This document shows positions 21,407 through 28,602 of a stretch of 32,165 nucleotides of DNA, piece after piece. The stretch covers positions 1-32,165 of the forward strand of contig CAXMOP010000083.1 in the NCBI GenBank assembly GCA_964195155.1, in the 5' to 3' direction. Source of the stretch: JACZST01 sp964195155. GTDB lineage: Bacteria; Actinomycetota; Acidimicrobiia; Spongiisociales; UBA5794. Every line of letters begins with the position of its first letter. The stretch's first letter is position 1. The position numbers and the translations under genes were made by a program. A model generated the notes under the pieces. It worked only from the letters and a program-made list of their open reading frames with translations, ran no database searches and was not told the DNA's origin.

Positions 21407-21804
21407 GACGGCGACCCTACCGGCTCGGTGACATCGGGCTTCGTGTACCAGTAGGCCCAGGCGATCAACACCAGCTGGAAGGGGAGCCGGAGCCAGTTGA
21501 GCAGGGTGCTCGGCTCATCGCCGACATAGGCCAGGTCGTTCATCGCCACCGAGAGGTTGGCCGGGAAGATGACGATCAGCAACAGGATGATTCCCCACGC
21601 CGCAACCATCCTGGTAGCCGGAACGAGCACGCCGATCCCAAGCGTCAGCTCGGCCACTCCGGAGAGAAACACGAGCTGGCTATGCCACGGCAGATATCCA
21701 GGCATGATCGCGATGTAGGCGTCGGCATCGATGAAGTGAATCATGCCGCTGACGATGTAGATCGCGGCCATCGGCCACAGCAGGACGCGTTTGGCGACGC
21801 TCAC
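21403..21804 (-). CDS. DoxX-family membrane protein
   Basis: A 133-residue protein with four membrane helices at about 8-25, 42-62, 68-88 and 105-122. The pattern Y-I-V-S-G-M-I-H-F and the G-V-A-E-L-T-L-G-I-G-V-L-V-P block are characteristic of DoxX/DoxD-type small quinone-linked proteins. It starts at GTG 21804, overlapping the SDR stop by 4 nt (GTGA). Clustering with a quinone oxidoreductase and an SDR suggests a membrane redox role; this is inference. Confidence 0.82.
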   Translation of the reverse strand: MSVAKRVLLWPMAAIYIVSGMIHFIDADAYIAIMPGYLPWHSQLVFLSGVAELTLGIGVLVPATRMVAAWGIILLLIVIFPANLSVAMNDLAYVGDEPSTLLNWLRLPFQLVLIAWAYWYTKPDVTEPVGSPS

Positions 21805-22742
21805 CCCTCGTCGACCATCCTCGCCACGTCGAATTCAACTCCCGTCTCGCGCTCGGAGACCTCCCACAGTGTTTCCGCACTCTGCGGGTCCAAGAACCGG
21901 GAACCGATTCTCCGCCGGATCGGTGGTCCGGACGATATCCAGCGCGGCGTATACAGCTCTCCGCCGCCGGCCTGGGTGTCGGTTGCGGCGCGTAGCTGGG
22001 GGAGGGCGCCGCGGGCCGGGGCCATGCCGATGATCGGGGTCACGGCTGCGAAGAATCGTGACCCGCGCTCGCCACCGCTGAGACGGACGCTCTCCTTCTG
22101 CAGGTTGGTGTCGGTGAACCCGGGGTCGGCGGCCAGGCTCGAGACCGTTGCATTGGCGGCGACCAGCCGCCGGTTGAGCTCGACGGCGAACTGAATGTTG
22201 GCGATCTTCGACTGCCCGTAGGCACCCCACGGGTCATAGGCGTCCTTGAGGTGCGGGTTTTCCGGGTCGACCGGCCGGCCGCGGTATCGAGCGGTGCTGG
22301 TGACCGTCACGACACGGCCCATCGGTGCACGGAGCAGCGCGGGCATCAAACGAGCGGTCAGGGCGAAGTGGCCGAGATGATTGGTGCCGAACTGCAGCTC
22401 GAAGCCATCGGCGGTCTGCATCTCTGCGGTGGCCATGACGCCGGCATTGTTGACCAGCAGGTCGATGGCGTCGTAGTCGACGAGGACTCCATCGGAGAAA
22501 GCCTTGACCGAGGCGAGAGACGCCAGGTCGAGGGGGCGATTGTCGAGTGTCGCGCCGGGGTGCTCGTCGAGGATCCTCTGCTCGGCCTGTTTCGCTTTCT
22601 CCTGGTTCCGAGCGCCCATCACCACAGTGGCGCCCTTGGCGGCAAGCGCCCTGGTGGTCTCGAGGCCGAGCCCACCGTTGGCACCGGTCACCACGGCCAC
22701 ATGCCCCTTCAGGTCGGGGATGTCATCTTCGGTCCACGACAT
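21801..22742 (-). CDS. Short-chain dehydrogenase/reductase (retinol dehydrogenase-like)
   Basis: A 313-residue classical SDR with an extended C terminus. The cofactor motif T-G-A-N-G-G-L-G (T-G-x3-G-x-G) is near residue 18, N-N-A-G-V-M near 95, the catalytic serine in V-T-S-T-A-R, and Y-G-Q-S-K as the Y-x3-K pair. An arginine after the second beta strand (G-A-R-N) favours NADP(H). ATG 22742 places the fold start correctly (M-S-W-T-E-D-D); ATG 22799 in the same frame would add 19 residues. It heads the operon with DoxX and the oxidoreductase. The substrate is unknown. Confidence 0.9.
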   Translation of the reverse strand: MSWTEDDIPDLKGHVAVVTGANGGLGLETTRALAAKGATVVMGARNQEKAKQAEQRILDEHPGATLDNRPLDLASLASVKAFSDGVLVDYDAIDLLVNNAGVMATAEMQTADGFELQFGTNHLGHFALTARLMPALLRAPMGRVVTVTSTARYRGRPVDPENPHLKDAYDPWGAYGQSKIANIQFAVELNRRLVAANATVSSLAADPGFTDTNLQKESVRLSGGERGSRFFAAVTPIIGMAPARGALPQLRAATDTQAGGGELYTPRWISSGPPIRRRIGSRFLDPQSAETLWEVSERETGVEFDVARMVDEG

Positions 22743-22810
22743 CGATGCAGCGTCCACCGATGTCTGTTCATTGTCAAGGCCGGGGGGGTGGATACTCATC
22801 CCCGGGTCCA

Positions 22811-22816
22811 TACACT
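22811..22816 (+). promoter_or_regulatory. Possible -10 box for the DUF6325 gene
   Basis: TACACT (TANNNT) in the divergent gap. No good -35 is visible. A small hairpin GGCCG-AAAAA-CGGCC (22829-22843) and an AAGGAGAG ribosome site follow before ATG 22863. Confidence 0.35.
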
Positions 22817-22862
22817 CCCCCCCTGCGTGGCCGAAAAACGGCCTCAAAAAGGAGAGACCTCA

Positions 22863-23366
22863 ATGGAAATTGGACCGATTCAGATCATCGCCGTCGGCTT
22901 TGCCGATCCAAAGCTCGACGGATCGGTGCTTGGTGCACTCGTCGACGCGTCCGACGCCGGCCACATCAAGGTCATCGACGTTCTCGGTGTGTACAAGGAT
23001 GTCGACGGCACCATCCTCGCCGCCGAGGCCAGCGACCTGAGCGAAGAGGAAGCAATGACGTACGGCGCCTGGGTTGGCGCCCTGGTTGGCCTCGGTGCCG
23101 GCGGCGTCGAGGGGGCAGAAGTCGGTGCGATCGCCGGCGCCGTCGCTGCAGCCGAGAACTACGAGTACGGCATCGATGAGCAGAACATTCTCGCGCTCGC
23201 CGACGCCATCCCGGCCGGCGGGGGCGCCATGCTCCTGGCCATCGAGCACACCTGGGCCATCCCGCTGCGTGATGCAGTGGCAGCCTCCGGTGGGTTGATG
23301 CTCGCCCAGGACTTCCTCAGCCCGCTGGCTTTGGTGTCCCTCGGGGTGCTGGCCGCAAGCGAGTAG
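22863..23366 (+). CDS. DUF6325 (DUF1269-like) family protein
   Basis: A 167-residue acidic protein, M-E-I-G-P-I-Q-I-I-A-V-G-F then D-V-L-G-V-Y-K-D-V-D-G-T. The middle is rich in Gly/Ala (G-A-W-V-G-A-L-V-G-L-G-A-G-G), a glycine-zipper-like segment at about 70-100 that could pack against a membrane. Actinobacteria often carry such proteins; their function is unknown. AAGGAGAG precedes ATG 22863 and a strong terminator follows, so it is a single-gene unit, probably well expressed. Confidence 0.85.
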   Translation: MEIGPIQIIAVGFADPKLDGSVLGALVDASDAGHIKVIDVLGVYKDVDGTILAAEASDLSEEEAMTYGAWVGALVGLGAGGVEGAEVGAIAGAVAAAENYEYGIDEQNILALADAIPAGGGAMLLAIEHTWAIPLRDAVAASGGLMLAQDFLSPLALVSLGVLAASE

Positions 23367-23387
23367 TCACATCAACGTCTGAGAACA

Positions 23388-23416
23388 GGGCCCGCGATCG
23401 GTGCGATCGTGGGCCC
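23388..23416. terminator. Strong bidirectional terminator between DUF6325 and YqhA-like genes
   Basis: GGGCCCGCGATCG-GTG-CGATCGTGGGCCC forms a 13-bp stem (one G-U pair) with a 3-nt loop, followed by TTTC. It lies between convergent stops. Confidence 0.85.
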
Positions 23417-23418
23417 TT

Positions 23419-23922
23419 TCAGTGCGTCTCGGCCCTCCGGATCAGCCACACCGTCAAGGCGAAGAGGACGACGGCGATCGGGACCACGAGGTCGGCAAAG
23501 ACGATCTCTGGATTGAGGAGCACACCCTTGAGGAAGAGCACTGCGAGGAGGACCGTGATGACCTCGAGCAGTTTCACTTTGAGGTCGGTGACGCTGGTGA
23601 CGTTGAGCCAGTCGGGAGCCCGAAGCCGGGTGCGCTCCTCATCCCAGGCCTCGGCGTCGGCAACGACCCACAGGCTGTACACGCCATAGGCAAAAACCAA
23701 CAGGACGAGTCCGAGCAGGAACTGGTCAAGGGCAGAGACAAGCTCGACGGTGGCCGCGAGCGCGGCGTCGCTGCTGAAGGCCTTGTCTTCGTGGCCACCG
23801 AGGTAGGAAACGATGGCGTCCACCGTCGAAACCGCCCCGATGACAAACATCAGCACCGCGCCGACGGCTCCGAATAGGACCGCGACCACGCTGAGGTACC
23901 TGGTTCGGAAGACCGTCTTCAT
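23419..23922 (-). CDS. YqhA (UPF0114)-family membrane protein
   Basis: A 167-residue protein with four membrane helices at about 9-35, 62-85, 110-130 and 138-160. The layout and blocks such as F-R-T-R-Y-L near the start, F-L-L-G-L-V-L-L-V-F-A-Y-G-V-Y and a loop with L-K-V-K-L-L-E-V-I fit the UPF0114/YqhA family, whose function is not established. ATG 23922 is chosen because TACGCT lies exactly 6 nt upstream (leaderless) within a copy of the shared promoter element. That element begins at the stop codon of the upstream FGE gene. Confidence 0.85.
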   Translation of the reverse strand: MKTVFRTRYLSVVAVLFGAVGAVLMFVIGAVSTVDAIVSYLGGHEDKAFSSDAALAATVELVSALDQFLLGLVLLVFAYGVYSLWVVADAEAWDEERTRLRAPDWLNVTSVTDLKVKLLEVITVLLAVLFLKGVLLNPEIVFADLVVPIAVVLFALTVWLIRRAETH

Positions 23923-23928
23923 GTGGCG

Positions 23929-23999
23929 AGCGTATTCGCGCGCTTCGGTTGCGGCTACGGGCAACCCTGTGAGTTCGCCACCTGTCCGGACTGTCAGGT
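23929..23999 (-). promoter_or_regulatory. Shared promoter element, copy 1 (upstream of the YqhA-like gene)
   Basis: On the minus strand: ACCTG-N10-CAGGT (23980-23999), AACTCACA (23968-23975), CCCGTAG (23955-23961), then exactly 20 bp and TACGCT (23929-23934), then 6 nt to ATG. The inverted repeat-to-AACNCACA gap is 4 bp here and 5 bp in the other copies. Confidence 0.8.
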
Positions 24000-24928
24000 C
24001 AGCGGACGATCCGACGGAACCCGAGGTGGCTCGTCGACGTGTCGAGCATCTGGGGCTGGCGAGCGGCCGGCCGGTACCGGTAGCAGTACTGCGGCGTGCA
24101 CAGGTGCGAGCCGCCCTTGATCACCTTGCGGGGGATCGGTGTCTCCGGCTGGTTGGGATCGAGGCTGTCTTCCTCTCGCCCGCCCCGCGGATCGACCGGT
24201 GCACAACACGAGTTTTCGACAAGCGTCCCCGGCTTATCGGTGTACCAGTCGTTTGTCCATTCCCAGACGTTTCCTGCCATGTCGTAGAGCCCATACCCGT
24301 TGGGTGGGAACGTGCCGACCGGTGAGGTCCTCGTGAAGCCGTCGACTTCCGTGTTCTCGTACGGGAAGCGCCCTTGCCACGTGTTGGCCACCGGCTCGCT
24401 TTCCTGCGGGTCGTCATCGCCCCACACAAACCGCTTCTCGTCGAGGCCGCCGCGGGCCGCAAACTCCCATTCCGCCTCGCTCACCAATGCTCCGCCGGCC
24501 CAGTCCAGGTAGGAGATAACGTCCTCATACGCCACGTGCACGACCGGGTGATCGCTCAGGCCATCGAGGGTCGATTCGGGTCCGGTGGGGTTCCGCCACT
24601 GCGCCCCGCGTGTCCATCGCCACCAGTTTCCGTAGTTCCGCAAGTCGACCGGACCATCGCTCATCGTGAAGACGAGCGATCCCGGGACGAGATCTTCCGC
24701 TTTGGCACCCGGATAGAGCTCGGGTTCCGGGGCCCGCTCAGCCATCGTGACGTATCCGGTGGCGTCGATGAAGTCGGAGAACTCGTCGTTGGTGACATGG
24801 TGCGCATCGATCGAAAACCCTTCGACCGCCACTCGCCGCACCGGCGCCTCATCCGGGTAGAACTCGTTTGACCCCATGGCGAATTCGCCGGCGGGGATCT
24901 GAACCATGGAATCGGTCGTTGCAGTCAT
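23999..24928 (-). CDS. Formylglycine-generating enzyme (sulfatase-modifying factor)
   Basis: A 309-residue FGE/SUMF1-fold enzyme that oxidises the sulfatase active-site cysteine to formylglycine. It begins with I-P-A-G-E-F-A-M-G-S, contains D-M-A-G-N-V-W-E-W, and ends with K-G-G-S-H-L-C-T-P-Q-Y-C-Y-R-Y-R-P-A-A-R and L-G-F-R-R. The two cysteines five residues apart match the copper-binding catalytic pair of true FGEs, so it is not just an FGE-fold paralogue. There is no signal peptide, so it is cytoplasmic, like the sulfatase at 28603. Start ATG 24928 is likely, ATG 24907 possible. It follows the ClC gene by 43 bp and is probably co-transcribed; TAGCTT at 24939-24944 could be an internal -10. 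Confidence 0.93.
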   Translation of the reverse strand: MTATTDSMVQIPAGEFAMGSNEFYPDEAPVRRVAVEGFSIDAHHVTNDEFSDFIDATGYVTMAERAPEPELYPGAKAEDLVPGSLVFTMSDGPVDLRNYGNWWRWTRGAQWRNPTGPESTLDGLSDHPVVHVAYEDVISYLDWAGGALVSEAEWEFAARGGLDEKRFVWGDDDPQESEPVANTWQGRFPYENTEVDGFTRTSPVGTFPPNGYGLYDMAGNVWEWTNDWYTDKPGTLVENSCCAPVDPRGGREEDSLDPNQPETPIPRKVIKGGSHLCTPQYCYRYRPAARQPQMLDTSTSHLGFRRIVR

Positions 24929-24971
24929 CAGCCTGCCGAAGCTAGCAGCACTCGGTGACGCCAACGTCGGT

Positions 24972-26300
24972 TTACGACTCCTCCCCAGACTGCGCTTCGC
25001 CGCCCATCTCGAACAGCTCGCTCTGTACGCTCACCTCGTCGATATCGACGACGGCCTGCTCTGCGGGCAGCCCGAACCAGCCAAGCCCGGAGTTGAGGGT
25101 GTAGGCGGTGAGCACGGCTACCGCAGCCGGAGCTGTTTCCACCGCCCCAACCCCAACAGTCAGGGCGGCGAGAAACACCATGCTGAACGGGGCGCCGATC
25201 GAGACTCCCGGCACTGCGACGAGCATGCAGGAAAAGGCAAGAGCGATCGGGATCTCCGGGATGAGCGCGTGAACGGCAAGGCCGGCAGTACCGCCGATGA
25301 ACAGTGTCGGCATCACCGGTCCGCCGATGAACCCGGTAGTGAGGCTGATGGCGACTGCGACGATCTTTGCCGCCACCACGCCGACCAGTAGCAGCGCACC
25401 GATCGTCTCGACGTTCTCGATGGCAACGCCCAGCTGACTCTTTCCTGAGGCAAGGGTGAGTGGAAACAGGATGGCAATGCCACCGAGGGCGAGGCCGCCG
25501 GTCGTCGATCGTGCGATCTGGTTGGACAGCAGTGGAACGATCCAGCGTCGGATGACGAACACGCAGATCCCAAGGGCCCACGACAGCGCAGCAGCCACAA
25601 AGCCAAGGATGACCGCGAGACCGAAGTGCCAGAATCGCACCTCGTATCCCGGCAACGCAAAGACGCCAAGGAAGGTGTCGCCGACGATGGCGAACATCAC
25701 CGCGAACCCGAAGATCGAAGCGGTGAGACCTGGGAGAAGGACGCGGTAGAGGTTGTGCCGCTCCGGCCATCGCAGCTCGGTGACGAGCAGCGTGACCAGG
25801 ATCGGGGCGGTGAGCAGGCCGCCGAGAGAGCCGTTGATGCCGCTCAACGTGTTCACCTGGATTTCGCGGTCCGGTAACTTGCGAATCGTTGAAAACCAGT
25901 CACCGATGGTCGCTCCCGAGCGGACGCCGCCGTCGAAGGGCCCAAGGCTCGCGCCGCCGACCAGGGATACGATGGAGATGCCGATAGCCGGAAGGGCCGT
26001 GCTGCGGTCAACCGCCCCCTCCTGGATGATGCCGAGTGAGCCCCGCAGATCGTCTGGCACGTGCAGCGCCCCACGCAGCACGCCGACGATCAGGCCGGTC
26101 AGCCCGAGAAGGAGCAGCCACCACGGCTCTCCGCCGAGCCAGCCATAATCGACTTCCTCTGGCCAGATGAGCTCGGTCCCGATGCGGACCACTTGGGTGA
26201 AGGCCATTGCGGCGAGACCAGCGAGGGCGCCGATCAACACCGCGCGACCCATCCGGAACCAGAAGACCCGGTCTCTGGCGAAGTAGTCGGGCTGCGCCAT
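24972..26300 (-). CDS. ClC-family chloride channel/transporter
   Basis: A 442-residue membrane protein with the ten or more helices of the ClC fold. Recognisable blocks are G-G-A-S-L-G-P-F-D-G-G (the G-R-E-G-P region), S-G-I-N-G-S-L-G-G-L-L-T-A-P-I, and G-G-P-V-M-P-T-L-F-I-G-G (G-x-F-x-P region). The gating glutamate of G-R-E-G-P is replaced by leucine and G-S-G-I-P is not evident, so it is a divergent, perhaps channel-like member. A cytoplasmic CBS pair is absent. ATG 26300 lies 9 nt after TACGTT of a shared promoter element. It precedes the FGE gene on the same strand and is divergent from the sensor kinase. Confidence 0.88.
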   Translation of the reverse strand: MAQPDYFARDRVFWFRMGRAVLIGALAGLAAMAFTQVVRIGTELIWPEEVDYGWLGGEPWWLLLLGLTGLIVGVLRGALHVPDDLRGSLGIIQEGAVDRSTALPAIGISIVSLVGGASLGPFDGGVRSGATIGDWFSTIRKLPDREIQVNTLSGINGSLGGLLTAPILVTLLVTELRWPERHNLYRVLLPGLTASIFGFAVMFAIVGDTFLGVFALPGYEVRFWHFGLAVILGFVAAALSWALGICVFVIRRWIVPLLSNQIARSTTGGLALGGIAILFPLTLASGKSQLGVAIENVETIGALLLVGVVAAKIVAVAISLTTGFIGGPVMPTLFIGGTAGLAVHALIPEIPIALAFSCMLVAVPGVSIGAPFSMVFLAALTVGVGAVETAPAAVAVLTAYTLNSGLGWFGLPAEQAVVDIDEVSVQSELFEMGGEAQSGEES

Positions 26301-26309
26301 CAGGTGACG

Positions 26310-26381
26310 AACGTAACGAAGTGGGGGCTCGACGGCTACCGGCGAGGTTGTGGGTTGGCTGACCTGGCTGATCTATCAGGT
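26310..26381 (-). promoter_or_regulatory. Shared promoter element, copy 2 (upstream of ClC-FGE)
   Basis: On the minus strand: ACCTG-N10-CAGGT (26362-26381), AACCCACA (26349-26356), CCGGTAG (26336-26342), 20 bp, TACGTT (26310-26315), then 9 nt to ATG 26300. The remaining gap up to the kinase start (26382-26449) holds the kinase promoter. Confidence 0.85.
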
Positions 26382-26409
26382 GGTTTTCGCATCACGCTGG
26401 CGGCCTCTC

Positions 26410-26415
26410 TAGCCT
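26410..26415 (+). promoter_or_regulatory. Possible -10 box for the two-component operon
   Basis: TAGCCT (TANNNT) lies 34 nt before ATG 26450 with no clear -35. The conserved inverted repeat of copy 2 lies about 30 bp upstream, so a regulator bound there could also affect this promoter. Confidence 0.35.
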
Positions 26416-26449
26416 TTCGTTGGCGAACCGAAGAGGGGGTCTCGGAGCG

Positions 26450-27865
26450 ATGTACTTCACCACTGCGATCGCTGTCGCCGCAGGCCTGTCCCTCGCCTTT
26501 GGGATCCTCTATTTCTTCGTCGGGCTGCGGCGCACGTCACATCGAAGGCTGAATCTCGTGTTCGCCTTCTTTTCGCTGGCGTACGCAGCCGCGATCATGG
26601 CGGCGCGGGCCGGCTACCTGGCCGACACCGTCGACCAGTACGCCACAGCGGCTCAGGTATCGACGTTCTTTGCCGCGATCGGGTTCTCTCTCCTCGGATG
26701 GTTTGTTGCCGCCTATACCTCGGTGCGGCCGAGGGTGCTGCTGGTGGCGATCACCGGAGCGTTTGCCATCGTTGCGGTCGCCAGCGTCTTTTTCCCAGAC
26801 CTCGTCGTCGATGTCTCCGCCGGGGTCGGGCAGGTCACACTCCCCTGGGGCGAGACCCTGCTCATGAACGAGGGAGAGGACCCCCCGCTCCTATCGCTCT
26901 ATCTGCTTGCTCTTCTTGCGGTGGTCGTCTACATCATCGTCGCTGATGTCATTCAATTCCGTCGGGGAGACCGGCGCGACGCCGTCATCCTCGCGATCGG
27001 GATCGCCTGGTTCGTCTTCACGATCATCCAAGAGAACCTGGTGGTGCTCGATGTGATCGACTTCGTTTGGCTTTCGGACTTTGGGTTCCTCGGCTTCGTT
27101 CTGGTGATGAGCCTCTCTCAGGCGAATATCGTGATTGAGACCGAAGAGGAGCTGCGGGATTACGAGGCCAGCCTCGAGTCGATGGTCGTTGGCCGTACCT
27201 CCCGACTGCAGGAAGCACAGGAACAGTTGGTAGAACAGGCCGAGGAACAGGCAGCGAACGCGGAGCGAAGCCGGCTCGCCCGCGATCTTCACGATGTCGT
27301 TACCCAGCTCCTCTTCTCAATCAACCTGATCGCGGGGAGTCTTCCCAGGCTATGGCGCAGCGATCCGGAAATGGCGGGTCGGAGCACCGACGAGCTGCAG
27401 CGCCTCACGCGCGGCGCCCTGGCCGAGATGCGGACCCTGCTCAGGGAGCTTCGCCCACATACGATCGCCGACACCGACCTGAACACGCTCGTCACCCAGC
27501 TCACGGACGGGCTCGCAGCACGCCACGACATTCCCGCGAATGTGCATACCGACGTCAACCGCGACCTTCCTCCCGACGTGCATCTTGCCCTGTACCGGAT
27601 CGCTCAGGAAGCAATGAACAACGTGGCCAAACACGCCAATGCCAGCAGCCTTGTCGTCGGCCTGACCGGGAATGACGGCCGTGTCCATCTGTCTGTGACC
27701 GACGATGGGTATGGGTTCGACCCCGCCGAGGTCTCCTCGGACCACATGGGTCTTGACATCATGCGAGAGCGGGCGAGTGACATCGGGGCCGACCTCGCCG
27801 TCACCAGCGAGCGAGACGCCGGTACCACGGTCGACGTGACGTGGAGCGATCCTGCGCATGGCTGA
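26450..27865 (+). CDS. Seven-helix membrane sensor histidine kinase (HisKA_3/NarL class)
   Basis: A 471-residue sensor kinase. Seven membrane helices cover about 1-225 with only short outer loops, suggesting sensing of a membrane-level or small-molecule signal. A coiled coil at about 230-275 (E-A-Q-E-Q-L-V-E-Q-A-E-E-Q-A) leads to the phospho-acceptor block R-D-L-H-D-V-V-T-Q (H281). The ATPase domain has A-L-Y-R-I-A-Q-E-A-M-N-N-V-A-K-H-A (N box), D-D-G-Y-G-F-D (G1) and H-M-G-L-D-I-M-R-E-R-A (G2). This is the LiaS/DesK-like class. Its stop overlaps the regulator start by 8 nt. ATG 26450 has GGAG close upstream. Confidence 0.92.
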   Translation: MYFTTAIAVAAGLSLAFGILYFFVGLRRTSHRRLNLVFAFFSLAYAAAIMAARAGYLADTVDQYATAAQVSTFFAAIGFSLLGWFVAAYTSVRPRVLLVAITGAFAIVAVASVFFPDLVVDVSAGVGQVTLPWGETLLMNEGEDPPLLSLYLLALLAVVVYIIVADVIQFRRGDRRDAVILAIGIAWFVFTIIQENLVVLDVIDFVWLSDFGFLGFVLVMSLSQANIVIETEEELRDYEASLESMVVGRTSRLQEAQEQLVEQAEEQAANAERSRLARDLHDVVTQLLFSINLIAGSLPRLWRSDPEMAGRSTDELQRLTRGALAEMRTLLRELRPHTIADTDLNTLVTQLTDGLAARHDIPANVHTDVNRDLPPDVHLALYRIAQEAMNNVAKHANASSLVVGLTGNDGRVHLSVTDDGYGFDPAEVSSDHMGLDIMRERASDIGADLAVTSERDAGTTVDVTWSDPAHG

Positions 27866-28490
27866 GCCCACCCGCGTCCTCGTCGTCGACGACCACAAGG
27901 TGGTCCGCAAGGGCCTCCGCACCTTCATTTCCGTCACGGACGATCTCGAGCTCGTTGGGGAAGCCGGCAACGGCGAGGAGGCGATCGAACAGGTCGCCGC
28001 TCTCCATCCCGACGTCGTGCTGATGGACCTCAAGATGCCGGTCATGGATGGGCCGACTGCAATAGCGGAGATCCGAAATCGTTTTCCCGAGGTGCAGATC
28101 GTGGCGCTCACCAGCTTCGATGACGAGTCATTGGCCAAGAGAGCGCTCGAGGCCGGCGCAATCGGGTACCTGTTCAAGGACGCCGAGGAGGAGGAGCTCA
28201 TCTCCGCGATCCGCATGGCCAACGAGGGCAGAGGCGTGGTGGCACAGGAGGCGATGCGGGCACTCGTCGATCGATCCGATGACGAGTACGGGGTCCGCCT
28301 GACCGAACGCGAGCAGGAGATCCTGGCGCTTGTGGGACGCGGGCTGACCAACCCTCAGATCGCCGATCGGCTGATCATCAGCGTGTCGACGGTCAACTTT
28401 CACGTGCACAATATCCTCGACAAGCTTGGGGCGAAGACCAGGACCGAAGCGGTGAGCATTGCCGCCCGCGAGGGCCTGATCGACCTTTGA
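27858..28490 (+). CDS. NarL/LuxR-family response regulator
   Basis: A 210-residue partner of the kinase. The receiver has the acidic pair V-V-D-D-H, phospho-acceptor D57 in V-V-L-M-D-L-K-M-P, T in A-L-T-S-F and K in L-F-K-D. The C terminus is a LuxR-type helix-turn-helix, L-T-E-R-E-Q-E-I-L-A-L-V then N-P-Q-I-A-D-R-L-I-I-S-V-S-T-V-N-F-H-V. All key residues are intact. Such regulators bind short inverted repeats as dimers. The conserved ACCTG-N10-CAGGT repeat lies on both sides of this operon and is a candidate target; this is inference. Confidence 0.94.
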   Translation: MAEPTRVLVVDDHKVVRKGLRTFISVTDDLELVGEAGNGEEAIEQVAALHPDVVLMDLKMPVMDGPTAIAEIRNRFPEVQIVALTSFDDESLAKRALEAGAIGYLFKDAEEEELISAIRMANEGRGVVAQEAMRALVDRSDDEYGVRLTEREQEILALVGRGLTNPQIADRLIISVSTVNFHVHNILDKLGAKTRTEAVSIAAREGLIDL

Positions 28491-28500
28491 CCGCATCGGG

Positions 28501-28572
28501 ACCTGATAAATCCAACAGGTCGCACAACCCACAACCTGGCCCGTAGCCGCGTCCGGCACCGCTCGGTACGTT
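28501..28572 (+). promoter_or_regulatory. Shared promoter element, copy 3 (upstream of the sulfatase)
   Basis: ACCTG-N10-CAGGT (28501-28520), AACCCACA (28526-28533), CCCGTAG (28540-28546), 20 bp, TACGTT (28567-28572). A 30-nt leader with GGAAAGGGG precedes ATG 28603. A 6-bp stem GTCCGG/CCGGAC spans the start region in this copy only. Confidence 0.87.
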
Positions 28573-28602
28573 CGCCCTACCGGACCCGGAAAGGGGTAGA
28601 CG

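Noticed and set aside
22251..22862. Upstream extension of the DUF6325 frame through the SDR gene
   Set aside because: The family start and the AAGGAGAG ribosome site place the start at ATG 22863.
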